Made by a program: the position numbers and the translations under genes
Virus record (IMG/VR): IMGVR_UViG_3300044987_000538
Location: 1 to 40,129 of that record
Length of the DNA stretch: 40,129 nucleotides
Source: a virus
Strand: one strand, 5' to 3'
Part shown: in pieces, positions 14,231-23,135 of the stretch
Numbering within the stretch: position 1 is the stretch's first letter
How the letters are laid out: every line of letters starts with the position of its first letter
The notes under the pieces: model-generated
What the model was told of the DNA's origin: nothing
Seen by the model: only the letters and a program-made list of their open reading frames with translations
Databases searched by the model: none

Positions 14231-15183
14231 TTGAAATTGTTGTAAAGACCAAATATCTTGCAGTAACTTGGCAAGTAAATAATTACTGCAACTTTAAATG
14301 TAGTTACTGTAATCCGGGCAACTGGAGCGGTACTGAATCTAACAACGGTAATCTAAGTACGTATCTTTATAATTTAGATACAATCATTTCTAAATATAAA
14401 ACCGAAGGTTATCAAGACTTTAAATTCTTTTTTAGTGGAGGAGAACCTACAGCATGGCGTAACTTTATTCCAGTCTGCGAATGGTTACGTAAAGAGCTTC
14501 CTAACTGTACTATCGCTGTAAACACTAATCTAAGTCGACCGTTGGCATGGTGGAAGAAACATTATCATTTGTTTGATGACATTGTTGCCAGTTTTCACGT
14601 TGAGTTTTCAGATAAGAAGGTCTACGAGAAAAACAGTTTATTCTTATGTAACAAGGTAAACTATTTGTCTAGCAAAATGCTTATGCACGATGAAAGATTC
14701 TGGGAAGTAGTAGAGTTTGGTGAGCATTTAAAGACTGTACTACCAAATTATTTTATCGAATGGACTCCACTATTTGATGAGATGACCGTTAATGCAGGTC
14801 CTTGGGAGTATAAAGATCCTGAAAAGGTTAAGTTCCTAAGCGAACACAATGTTGATACTAAACAAACTGTTGACAAGCCGTCAAAAGAAAATAACTGTAT
14901 CAGTTATGTTAAATTTAGTGATAAAACTATGACTCACGTGAATAGTAACGATATTATCATTAATAGACAGAATTTCTTCAAAGGATGGAAATGTAATGTA
15001 GGCGATTCACTGTTTATTAATCCAGCCGGAGCTATCAGTTTAGCAAGTTGCGGCCAAGGCGGTTATGTTGGCAACATCTTAGGCGATATAAATGATATTG
15101 GACCTAAACAAATTGTCTGCGGTAAAGAGCATTGCCACTGCGGCACCGATATTATCATCCCTAAAATTAAAATCACTGAATAA
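14215..15183 (+). CDS. Radical SAM enzyme with C-terminal Cys cluster (322 aa)
   Basis: C25-NFK-C29-SY-C32 is the radical SAM site and FFSGGEPT the GGE motif. Unlike the three upstream enzymes it has no N-terminal Cys domain. Instead the C-terminal 100 residues carry several Cys: WKCNVGDSLFINPAGAISLASCGQGG, then CGKEHCHC, a SPASM/twitch-like arrangement for auxiliary Fe-S. ATG 14215 overlaps the previous gene by 16 bases and has GAGG within reach. Likely acts on the same substrate class as the adjacent paralogues. Confidence 0.85.
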   Translation: MGKELIEIVVKTKYLAVTWQVNNYCNFKCSYCNPGNWSGTESNNGNLSTYLYNLDTIISKYKTEGYQDFKFFFSGGEPTAWRNFIPVCEWLRKELPNCTIAVNTNLSRPLAWWKKHYHLFDDIVASFHVEFSDKKVYEKNSLFLCNKVNYLSSKMLMHDERFWEVVEFGEHLKTVLPNYFIEWTPLFDEMTVNAGPWEYKDPEKVKFLSEHNVDTKQTVDKPSKENNCISYVKFSDKTMTHVNSNDIIINRQNFFKGWKCNVGDSLFINPAGAISLASCGQGGYVGNILGDINDIGPKQIVCGKEHCHCGTDIIIPKIKITE

Positions 15184-15186
15184 TTA

Positions 15187-17427
15187 ATGATGTCTATTAA
15201 AGTAGTTTATAACTGGATTGGCCCGGCGGGCGGAATACCCAACGACGAACCCCCTAACTTGATTAACCTTGCGGCAGTTACTGGGTTAACTCAGGTGCAG
15301 TCTACTAATTTTTATGTAGATGGTTTGTATAAAAAATTGTTTGATTGTAAAGAATATGAAATTGCTCCCTCGTATATGTTAAAGGAACAGGAGCATTTTG
15401 TTTATCCATTTTCTTTAACTTGGCGAATACCTTTTCAACAATATTTCTATAATAAAACTGGACTCCTTGAATGGGGACATGTACCTAAACAAATAACGCA
15501 TTATGTGCGGGCAAGGAATGGATTCTTTTTAATTGATATGAGCGTAGAAGCATATATTGAAAATCAACACCTGGCTGCATTGCACGGATATTTTAACGAT
15601 CAGAGAATCCCACTACACAAAATTATATATCTAACAGGTTGCATGAACGCCAACGAGGTGTATTATAAATGGTGTAATAAACATAATATATCGCCTGACT
15701 TTAGAAAACGATTAACAATTATTTCTTATCCAATGTCTCAAACTCCTGTTGCGTTACACGCACAAGATCCAAAGAATGAACCTACTTACAATCTAGAACA
15801 GATTCCTAGTAAATTATTCTTATCTTGGAATCGTAGATTTCGTCCTCATAGAATAGGATTATCTTTACTATTAGAAGATGCGGGACTAGTCGACAGAAGT
15901 TATTTTAGCTTGAATAAAATATCAGACGAGAATTCAAGTGACAGATTTATGGACCATATACATCATGCAGAAAAATTTAAGTTAAATCCGGATGTTGCAG
16001 AACGATTAAACAACAAATTGCCTTTAGTAATCGATGGTGAAACAGATATTGGAAAAATGTGCGGCGACTTTGATAATGCAACACGTAAATTTTACCAAGA
16101 CAGCCTTGTTAGTATAGTATCAGAAACTAACTTTGACTTATCAGAAGTTACCCTAACTGAAAAGTCATTTAAACCAATTAAGGAAAAACACCCTTTCCTT
16201 AGTGTAGGAGCACCGGGTACACTGTCTGCCTTGCGAAAAATGGGATTTAGAACATTCAGTGACTTTTGGAGTGAAGAGTATGATACAATGCAAGATCATT
16301 GGGGTAGACTAAAAGAAATTGCAAGGGTATGTGTTGAAATTTCTAAATGGGATACTGAGAAAATTTTAGAATTTAGGAAACAGGTACTTCCTATATTAGA
16401 ACATAACTACAACATTTTAAAAGTTGATACATCTATTAATGTGTCAATGCAAATTGCAGATATAATTCATGGAAAGAAAATGAAAAAAATATTAGTGTGC
16501 GGAGCAGGTGGATTTATTGGATCACACCTAGTTAACAATTTAAAAATACAAGGACATTATGTTATCGGTGCTGATTTAAAACGCCCTGAATATATGTCAA
16601 GTCAAGCTGATGAATTTCATATAATGGATCTACGGCATAGAGAAAATGTTACAAATTTAATTAAAGAAGACATTGATGAGATTTATCAATTTGCAGCAGA
16701 CATGGGAGGTGCAGGTTATATATTCACTGGTAACAATGATGCTGATATCATGCATAATTCTTCTATAATTAACTTAAACATATTAGATGAAATGCGAATC
16801 AAAAAGATTAAAAAGATTCTTTATAGTTCAAGCGCCTGTATCTATCCTGCACATAACCAAGAAGATTCAAACAACCCTATCTGCAGTGAAGATAGTGCGT
16901 ATCCTGCTAACCCAGACAGCGAGTATGGTTGGGAAAAACTATTCAGCGAACATCTATATACTAGTTACGCACGAAACTATGGAATAGACATACGTATTAT
17001 ACGTTTCCATAATGTGTTTGGACCCTACGGCTCCTGGAACAATGGCAAAGAAAAAGCGCCAGCAGCTCTATGTAGGAAAGTTGCACAGAGTTCTGGAGAA
17101 GTAGAAGTTTGGGGTGATGGGAATCAAACTCGTACCTTCCTTTTCATTGAAGACGCTATTGATGGCATTAATAGAATCATGGCAGGTGAATATAAAGCTC
17201 CTTTAAATTTAGGAAGCGGCAGAATGATTTCTATCAACGAGTTGGTTGTAATGATTTCTAGAATTGCAGGCAAAGAAGTAACTATTAAAAATATTAATGG
17301 GCCCAAAGGAGTTAACGGTAGGACCAGCGATAATACGCTAATAACCGAAAAACTAGGATGGCAACCACCTGATCGTTTAGAAGAAGGATTGACTAAAACG
17401 TATAACTGGATACAAGGTTTGATTTAA
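15187..17427 (+). CDS. Fusion: glycosyltransferase-like domain plus GDP-mannose 3,5-epimerase-like domain (746 aa)
   Basis: Residues 1-431 form a glycosyltransferase-like region (FLSWNRRFRPHRIGL, then VTLTEKSFKPIKEKHPF and GAPGTLSALRKMGF), sharing the TEK-KPI-PF-PG element with the genes at 17429 and 19337. From residue 432 a complete extended-SDR sugar epimerase follows: GAGGFIGSH nucleotide site, DMGGAGYIF, SSSACIYP with a Cys, YGWEK catalytic Tyr/Lys, KEKAPAA and WGDGNQTRTF. This order is that of GDP-mannose 3,5-epimerase, including the catalytic Cys and the Lys of KEKAP. The enzyme converts GDP-D-mannose to GDP-L-galactose and L-gulose. An internal ATG at 16480 exactly at the domain border could also yield a free epimerase, but no strong ribosome site precedes it. 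Confidence 0.82.
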   Translation: MMSIKVVYNWIGPAGGIPNDEPPNLINLAAVTGLTQVQSTNFYVDGLYKKLFDCKEYEIAPSYMLKEQEHFVYPFSLTWRIPFQQYFYNKTGLLEWGHVPKQITHYVRARNGFFLIDMSVEAYIENQHLAALHGYFNDQRIPLHKIIYLTGCMNANEVYYKWCNKHNISPDFRKRLTIISYPMSQTPVALHAQDPKNEPTYNLEQIPSKLFLSWNRRFRPHRIGLSLLLEDAGLVDRSYFSLNKISDENSSDRFMDHIHHAEKFKLNPDVAERLNNKLPLVIDGETDIGKMCGDFDNATRKFYQDSLVSIVSETNFDLSEVTLTEKSFKPIKEKHPFLSVGAPGTLSALRKMGFRTFSDFWSEEYDTMQDHWGRLKEIARVCVEISKWDTEKILEFRKQVLPILEHNYNILKVDTSINVSMQIADIIHGKKMKKILVCGAGGFIGSHLVNNLKIQGHYVIGADLKRPEYMSSQADEFHIMDLRHRENVTNLIKEDIDEIYQFAADMGGAGYIFTGNNDADIMHNSSIINLNILDEMRIKKIKKILYSSSACIYPAHNQEDSNNPICSEDSAYPANPDSEYGWEKLFSEHLYTSYARNYGIDIRIIRFHNVFGPYGSWNNGKEKAPAALCRKVAQSSGEVEVWGDGNQTRTFLFIEDAIDGINRIMAGEYKAPLNLGSGRMISINELVVMISRIAGKEVTIKNINGPKGVNGRTSDNTLITEKLGWQPPDRLEEGLTKTYNWIQGLI

Positions 17428-17428
17428 A

Positions 17429-18478
17429 ATGTTAAAGGTTTATTTCCTTTCAGCGCATGGCTCCTTTGATATTGAAACAGAACTTAATAACATATATAAA
17501 TCAAACCCAGATAAAATTATTTGTTATTGTTCTCAGGAATTAGAATATGAAATAATCTTTGGTGAATTCTTTGATAAAGCACAGCCCTGGTTAATATCTA
17601 AAAATAAAATTGTTAATTTAGTTACTCCTCACTTAGACAATGTATATGTAAGACTAAACGTGGTGGCAGAAAAGAGTTACGGATTTATATCCGATTACAT
17701 GTATGATGTAACCTTTAATAGTTATGATGGTGACAGGCCTCCTAGTAATCAAACTACCCCGTATCCAGTAGATTTTGGCAAAATCAATAAATTGTTTACC
17801 TGCTACAATAATAATTATAGAGTAGAAAGAGCAATGTTAGTTGATACTTTAGCAAGAGAAGATTTGTTAGACTCTGGTATTGTCACATTCAAAAACCCAG
17901 AAGACCATCCAGTTTGGACTTACCATGACGGCTCTAGATTATTTGACGAAGAAGATTTTGAGCTCCATACTAAAAATTACTCGCCAAATATGTTCCCTAA
18001 AAGTTTTTTTAACACATTCTTTGATATAGTACCTGAAAGTAGATATGATCCCGGCGAATACTTTATCACTGAAAAAACGTTAAAAAGCATTTTTGCATTC
18101 AAACCATTTATTGCATTTAGTTCGACCGGATACCAAAAAGAATATTTAGAAAAATATATAGGACTTAAACCCTACGATGAACTATTTGATTATGGTTTTG
18201 ATAGCGAACCAACTCTTGTGGGCAGAATAGAAGGAATAGTAGACAATGTAAAACGATTGAATCATTTGTCTTTTAAAGATTTGACTGAATTATATAATCA
18301 ACTTATTCCTAAATTAATATACAACAAATCTCAAATTGTAAATTTATTTTTTGACAAAGATCGGATAGTGCCAAAATGTGCAAAGTTTTTAATTGACGGC
18401 ACTGAATATGAAATTTGTTCTGTTAGTGAACCTGCGGTAGTCGCTATGGCAAGGAGATTTAAGTGGACCAGAGAATAA
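17429..18478 (+). CDS. Glycosyltransferase-like protein of the 'ITEKT-K' family (349 aa)
   Basis: Residues 200-235 carry FFDIVPESRYDPGEYFITEKTLKSIFAFKPFIAFSS, the element also present at 16110-16240 and in the gene at 19337, where an ITEK segment precedes 'K-I---+PFI'. This resembles the donor-binding core of exostosin or fucosyltransferase-like enzymes, but the family is not certain. The N-terminal half (VYFLSAHGSFDIETELN) is unrelated to the other two. No signal peptide. It begins one base after the epimerase fusion and overlaps the next gene by 16 bases. Confidence 0.55.
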   Translation: MLKVYFLSAHGSFDIETELNNIYKSNPDKIICYCSQELEYEIIFGEFFDKAQPWLISKNKIVNLVTPHLDNVYVRLNVVAEKSYGFISDYMYDVTFNSYDGDRPPSNQTTPYPVDFGKINKLFTCYNNNYRVERAMLVDTLAREDLLDSGIVTFKNPEDHPVWTYHDGSRLFDEEDFELHTKNYSPNMFPKSFFNTFFDIVPESRYDPGEYFITEKTLKSIFAFKPFIAFSSTGYQKEYLEKYIGLKPYDELFDYGFDSEPTLVGRIEGIVDNVKRLNHLSFKDLTELYNQLIPKLIYNKSQIVNLFFDKDRIVPKCAKFLIDGTEYEICSVSEPAVVAMARRFKWTRE

Positions 18479-19347
18479 AAAAATATGTGATAGGTTTAGG
18501 CTGTAGTTGGACCCAGGGCGAAGGCGGATACCCTGAATACATATGGAAAGAATACAACGGCCGAGTTCAAATTCGTGCCAAGCCAGATGAACATGTAAGG
18601 ATCTACGAGCATGAAAACAGTTGGGTAAATGTTCTTTGTAGAGATCATATGCCCGACCATACTCCTATCAATCTTGGTGCAAGAGGCATAGGCAATCGTG
18701 CAGCCGTTAAACAACTTTATTTCTGTGATACCGTCGATTGGGATAACAGCGAAGGTTATATCATTTTAATGTTAAGTGGTCTAGAAAGGTTTGATTTCTT
18801 TTCACAACACCCTTATGGTCCTAATAACAACAACCACAAAGATGGTTATTCAAATGGAGATTTTAGACATTACAAATGGCGTACTATGTGGCCGCATCCT
18901 AACGATGGTCCTGAAGGCCCTCTCTGGACTGTATATTTTGAAATGTTGCATAGTGATGAATTTATTGCCTGTGAAACAATGATTGCTTTATTAGAATTAC
19001 AAGCATTTTGTAAAGCATATAATTTTAAAATAATTGTTGCTAATGCATTTAACAACTATCATCCAAAGGGGTTAGATGAGTTTCTTAGAATACAAACAAA
19101 GTCGTTGTTTGATAAGTTTAATTGGAACACTTATCTACATAAAACAACACCATACACGGCGTTTGTACAAAAATTTGTAGAACTCGACGGGCTAATGAAT
19201 CCAAAAGATTGGGGTGGCCACTATGAATTTTACGAAAAGATGGCCTGGCCACCAAAATATCTAACAAATTGTATCCATCCTAATGTAGATGGATACAAAG
19301 TTATAGCAGAAGAACTACATAAGTTCATTAAAAGTAATGCCGATTAA
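18463..19347 (+). CDS. SGNH/GDSL hydrolase-like protein 1 (294 aa)
   Basis: Start is GTG 18463 with AAGGAG at good spacing inside the preceding gene. VIGLGCSWTQGEG is block I with the nucleophile Ser; NLGARGIGNRA is the Gly of block II; NCIHPNVDGYKVIAEEL is block V with the catalytic His (the usual D--H appears as C-H, so Asp is missing or elsewhere). SGNH enzymes remove or transfer acyl groups on sugars; phage relatives occur in glycan clusters. No signal peptide, so cytoplasmic. A second, shorter member lies at 22296. Confidence 0.65.
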   Translation: MDQRIKKYVIGLGCSWTQGEGGYPEYIWKEYNGRVQIRAKPDEHVRIYEHENSWVNVLCRDHMPDHTPINLGARGIGNRAAVKQLYFCDTVDWDNSEGYIILMLSGLERFDFFSQHPYGPNNNNHKDGYSNGDFRHYKWRTMWPHPNDGPEGPLWTVYFEMLHSDEFIACETMIALLELQAFCKAYNFKIIVANAFNNYHPKGLDEFLRIQTKSLFDKFNWNTYLHKTTPYTAFVQKFVELDGLMNPKDWGGHYEFYEKMAWPPKYLTNCIHPNVDGYKVIAEELHKFIKSNAD

Positions 19348-20374
19348 ATCTATAATAGACCGCGGGATTGTAGGATGTTTACCAACCAGTACTAGAAGTG
19401 ATAAGATATTAACTGCTGTTGATCTGCAACGAAATATGTTAAATTCAATAGTAGAACAAATAGATCATTCGTTTTTTACCAATGACAATTTAGTTTTCAA
19501 CACTACACACTTAGATGTTGTAATTGGACCAAATCGCCCACTTGATGAGTTTGCAAATTACATTCGTTCAAATAATAAAATAGATAATGTATTCTTAATC
19601 TCATTAATTGATGATATTAATGATCCATTTGAAATAATGATACATAATCGAAAGTTAAATGTAATTCAAATAGGATATATTAATAATGAAAAATTCAAAG
19701 ATTATTATGTTCCAGTACTTTCTATATTAATAAAATATCTATTTGAAAATTATAATGAAAAGGATATTTTACTAGATACACAAGATCCTGTAAAATATCT
19801 TTGCTATCAAAATAAACCTCATTTTCATCGACAGCTGTTAACACATAAACTCATCAAATCTAATCTCTTAGGTAAAGGTACAGTTACTTTAAATCAAGGA
19901 GACTATGAATTTTCCAACCTGTATACTTTATCCTCTAAAGATGACCAAAAAAATTTAAACAAAGAAGATCCTTTTACATTGGGTCCAATGTCTACCTGGA
20001 AGAAGTGTTTTTTAAATGTAATTTCAGAGACTAACCTTACCAATAAATACTTCATTACTGAGAAAACTTATAAACCTATATTGGGTTTACGACCTTTTAT
20101 TTTATTTGGAAATCCTGGTATATTAAAATATTTAGAAGGTGCTGGCTTCTATACCTTTGAAGAATATTGGAACGTAAATTTTAGAGAGCAAACAACTGAA
20201 GAAGAAATCGCTAATGCAACAGTAGCAGTCATTGATCAAATTTGTCAAATGACTTCAACTGAAATATTAAATCTGTATAAAGAAATGTTACCTAAATTAA
20301 TGCACAATAGAAATAGATTCTTTGAACACGCTAGTGAGCAGGAAAATAAGATTTATTCCTTATTCAAAAAATAA
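19337..20374 (+). CDS. Glycosyltransferase-like protein of the 'ITEKT-KPI' family (345 aa)
   Basis: Residues 225-275 (CFLNVISETNLTNKYFITEKTYKPILGLRPFILFGNPG) carry the same core as the N-terminal domain of the 15187 fusion and the 17429 gene, followed by GAGFYTFEEYWN and a helical C-terminus ending in LMHNRNRFF. The N-terminus is unlike the others. Overlaps the SGNH gene by 11 bases and meets the next radical SAM gene in a TAATG junction. Very AT-rich, like its neighbours. The acceptor is unknown. Confidence 0.55.
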   Translation: MPIKSIIDRGIVGCLPTSTRSDKILTAVDLQRNMLNSIVEQIDHSFFTNDNLVFNTTHLDVVIGPNRPLDEFANYIRSNNKIDNVFLISLIDDINDPFEIMIHNRKLNVIQIGYINNEKFKDYYVPVLSILIKYLFENYNEKDILLDTQDPVKYLCYQNKPHFHRQLLTHKLIKSNLLGKGTVTLNQGDYEFSNLYTLSSKDDQKNLNKEDPFTLGPMSTWKKCFLNVISETNLTNKYFITEKTYKPILGLRPFILFGNPGILKYLEGAGFYTFEEYWNVNFREQTTEEEIANATVAVIDQICQMTSTEILNLYKEMLPKLMHNRNRFFEHASEQENKIYSLFKK

Positions 20375-22299
20375 TGTATAAAATAAGTTTTATTAATCCT
20401 AACTTTCAGCAAGGGCCTAAAGAGTTTAATGCTTACTATCTACCTTACAGTGTTGGTGTGTTGTGGTCTTACGCGGAACAGTTTCTTAATATTAAATCAA
20501 AGTTTGAATTAGGTGAGTTTATCTGGCGTCGTGAAATGTTAGATGATGCAGTCAACAAATTAAAAGACAGTGATATACTTGCCTTTAGCACCTATATTTG
20601 GAATAAAAGCTACAACTATGCTTTGGCCAAAAGGCTTAAAGAACTTAATCCAAATTGTCTAATTATGTTTGGAGGACCTGAACCTCCTATTGAAAAAGCA
20701 AACTTGTTTGAACTATATCCCTTTATTGATATAGCTGTTAAACAAGAGGGTGAAACAACATTTAAAGATATATTAGAACATTACGAAACTGGTGACTTTG
20801 AAAATGTTTCCGGGTTGCTGATCAACAAAAATAATCAAGTATTTGAAACTGCTAAACGCGAACGCATAGATGATATAGATGTTATACCTAGCCCTTACCT
20901 AACAGGCGTATTCGATAAGTTAATATCAGACAATCCCGATGTAGAATGGAATGCAGTAATTGAAAGTAATAGGGGCTGCCCTTACCAATGTACATTTTGT
21001 GACTGGGGTAGCTTAACATATAACAAAGTTAAGAAGTTTAACCTACAACGAGTTATAGATGAGTTAGAGTGGATAGGAAAAAACAAAGTGGGGTTCATTA
21101 GTATCGCTGATGCCAACTTTGGTATATTCCCAGACAGAGATAATATTATTGCAGACAAGTTAATTGAAATACAACAAAATTATGGATTTCCTAATGCATA
21201 TACTATTAGTTGGGCAAAAAATCAAAAGAAAGAAATTATTGAGATTGTTAAACGATTAGTGAACAATGGTGCTCGCATGGGACTAACTGTAAGTGTGCAA
21301 AGTCTTGATGATAATGTATTAGAAATTATTAAACGTAAGAACATGGGCATCAATCAAATAGAAGACATATTTGAACGATGCGATAAAGAAAACATTCCAG
21401 TTATTACAGAACTCATTTTAGGACTGCCCGGAGAAACATTGACAAGTTGGAAAGAAAACTATTACAGGTTGTTCCGTGCTAATAATCATACAGGCATTAC
21501 AACTTATAATGCACAAATATTAGAGAATGCCGAAATGAATCTTAGTCAGCGTAAGTTTTACAAGATAGAATCTGTAGTTGTTAAGGATTATTTAAATGGA
21601 ACAAACAATGAAGGAGACTTAGAAGAAGGTGTTGAGATTGTAAAAAGCACAAGAGACATGCCCTATGACAGTTTATTAGATGCACTGATGTTTACTTGGT
21701 ATATGAATACCCTGCACATTAATGGGTTAAGCAATGTATTAAGCAGATTTGCCTACAAACACGATAATATTGACTATAAAGATTTTTACGAAGATCTATA
21801 CACTTATTTGTTAAAGGATGATTGGTTTAACCAACAGGTAGTTGAAACTAGAGCGTATTATGATGAATGGTTTAGAAATGGGTATTTCAAACATCCTAAA
21901 ATTGGTTCAACAGATGTAACCGGAATGAACTTAGGTCAGCGAACAAGTATTGCTATTCACGCAGATATGCAGTATAATAATATATTCCGTATCTTAAAAA
22001 CATACTATAGGAATCGTTTTCCAAATCATGAAAAATATATCAATGATTTGTTTACTGTTCAGGAAAACTATTTTATAAGATATGATGAAATAAAGAACTA
22101 TCCTAAAACTGTTGTGATTGATAATAACATACTAGGGTATATACAAAACAATGATGATCTTGAATCAAGTACAGAATACTTTTTTGAATTTTATGAAGAC
22201 AAGAATATGAACATAAGTAGATTTTGTGAAAGTCTTTGGTTTGGCAGGAGACGGAACTTTGGCAAAGCCTATGTCTCGTATAAAAAGGAACAGGGATGA
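20374..22299 (+). CDS. B12-binding-type radical SAM enzyme 1 (641 aa)
   Basis: Residues 1-160 form a cobalamin-binding-like Rossmann domain (SDILAFSTYIWN, LIMFGGPEP), but the DxHxxG motif for base-off B12 is not visible. RGCPYQCTFC (C202, C206, C209) is the radical SAM site. Later features fit the class: ISIADANFGIF, VQSLDDNVLEIIKRKN and ELILGLPGET. A helical tail of about 220 residues follows. Such enzymes carry out methylations or rearrangements at unactivated carbons. ATGA overlap with the next gene. Confidence 0.85.
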   Translation: MYKISFINPNFQQGPKEFNAYYLPYSVGVLWSYAEQFLNIKSKFELGEFIWRREMLDDAVNKLKDSDILAFSTYIWNKSYNYALAKRLKELNPNCLIMFGGPEPPIEKANLFELYPFIDIAVKQEGETTFKDILEHYETGDFENVSGLLINKNNQVFETAKRERIDDIDVIPSPYLTGVFDKLISDNPDVEWNAVIESNRGCPYQCTFCDWGSLTYNKVKKFNLQRVIDELEWIGKNKVGFISIADANFGIFPDRDNIIADKLIEIQQNYGFPNAYTISWAKNQKKEIIEIVKRLVNNGARMGLTVSVQSLDDNVLEIIKRKNMGINQIEDIFERCDKENIPVITELILGLPGETLTSWKENYYRLFRANNHTGITTYNAQILENAEMNLSQRKFYKIESVVVKDYLNGTNNEGDLEEGVEIVKSTRDMPYDSLLDALMFTWYMNTLHINGLSNVLSRFAYKHDNIDYKDFYEDLYTYLLKDDWFNQQVVETRAYYDEWFRNGYFKHPKIGSTDVTGMNLGQRTSIAIHADMQYNNIFRILKTYYRNRFPNHEKYINDLFTVQENYFIRYDEIKNYPKTVVIDNNILGYIQNNDDLESSTEYFFEFYEDKNMNISRFCESLWFGRRRNFGKAYVSYKKEQG

Positions 22300-23123
22300 G
22301 CAGACTAATTGTCAGTGGGTGTAGTTTTACTCTTCACCTACACCCAACATGGCCAATGTTTTTAAGTAAGAAGTTTGACGAAACTTACTGTTTTGGAGCT
22401 GGTGGCGCAGGTAACGACTACATATTCAATAGTATAATTGACGCCGACAGTATGTTAAAATTTAATCAAGACGATACCATTATCATAGAATGGTCCGGTG
22501 ATCATAGATTAGATCATTTTATTGAAGACGGTGATTCAATTAGTTGGGTAACTCGAGGAGATCTTTCTCATCGACCAGTTGATGAATTTGCAATGTTAAA
22601 TTCTTATTTTCCAGAAAAAGGATTGAAGAAAAAAACAATAAATTATATGTTAGCTGTATATCGATACCTTAAAGAAAAGAAAGTTAATTTTATTTTTACG
22701 TCTTTATATGATTTAAGAACTGATGAATATTCTGATCTTTTAAAAGAAATGTATGAAGATTGTTTTATATTACCGAGCGGAATGACAGAGTATTTTTTAA
22801 AGAAATTTGTTTATACTGGATTGTCTAAACCGGGTTGGGGACATCCTGATTTTACAGTTCATTATGAATTTGCCAAAGAATTTGCAAATAAATTAAAAAT
22901 TGAATTAGATCCAGAGCCTAACTTATCAAATTTGTTGGATCTTGTAGGAACTGAGGAAAATTATCACGCATACGCAGATCGTATCTTGGCACACCCGTTA
23001 CATAAGACAGTATTACACCAATTTTATTCTTCATTGCCCAATCCAACTCCTTATATAACTGAGCTAACACCAAACTCTTGGGAAGTATATCAAACAATTT
23101 TACAAGATGTATTAGACAAATAA
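22296..23123 (+). CDS. SGNH hydrolase-like protein 2 (275 aa)
   Basis: LIVSGCSFTLH gives block I with the nucleophile Ser, and FGAGGAGNDYIF gives block II (GAGN-D). The ending block is WGHPDFTVHYEFAKEFANKL: a His followed by a helix, as expected for block V. The start overlaps the previous stop in ATGA with an AAGGA site upstream. It differs from the 18463 protein in spacing, so the two are distant paralogues. Likely cytoplasmic; acyl ester hydrolysis or transfer on a sugar is the family expectation. The C-terminal 60 residues are not recognised. Confidence 0.6.
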   Translation: MSRLIVSGCSFTLHLHPTWPMFLSKKFDETYCFGAGGAGNDYIFNSIIDADSMLKFNQDDTIIIEWSGDHRLDHFIEDGDSISWVTRGDLSHRPVDEFAMLNSYFPEKGLKKKTINYMLAVYRYLKEKKVNFIFTSLYDLRTDEYSDLLKEMYEDCFILPSGMTEYFLKKFVYTGLSKPGWGHPDFTVHYEFAKEFANKLKIELDPEPNLSNLLDLVGTEENYHAYADRILAHPLHKTVLHQFYSSLPNPTPYITELTPNSWEVYQTILQDVLDK

Positions 23124-23135
23124 TGGAGATTAGAT

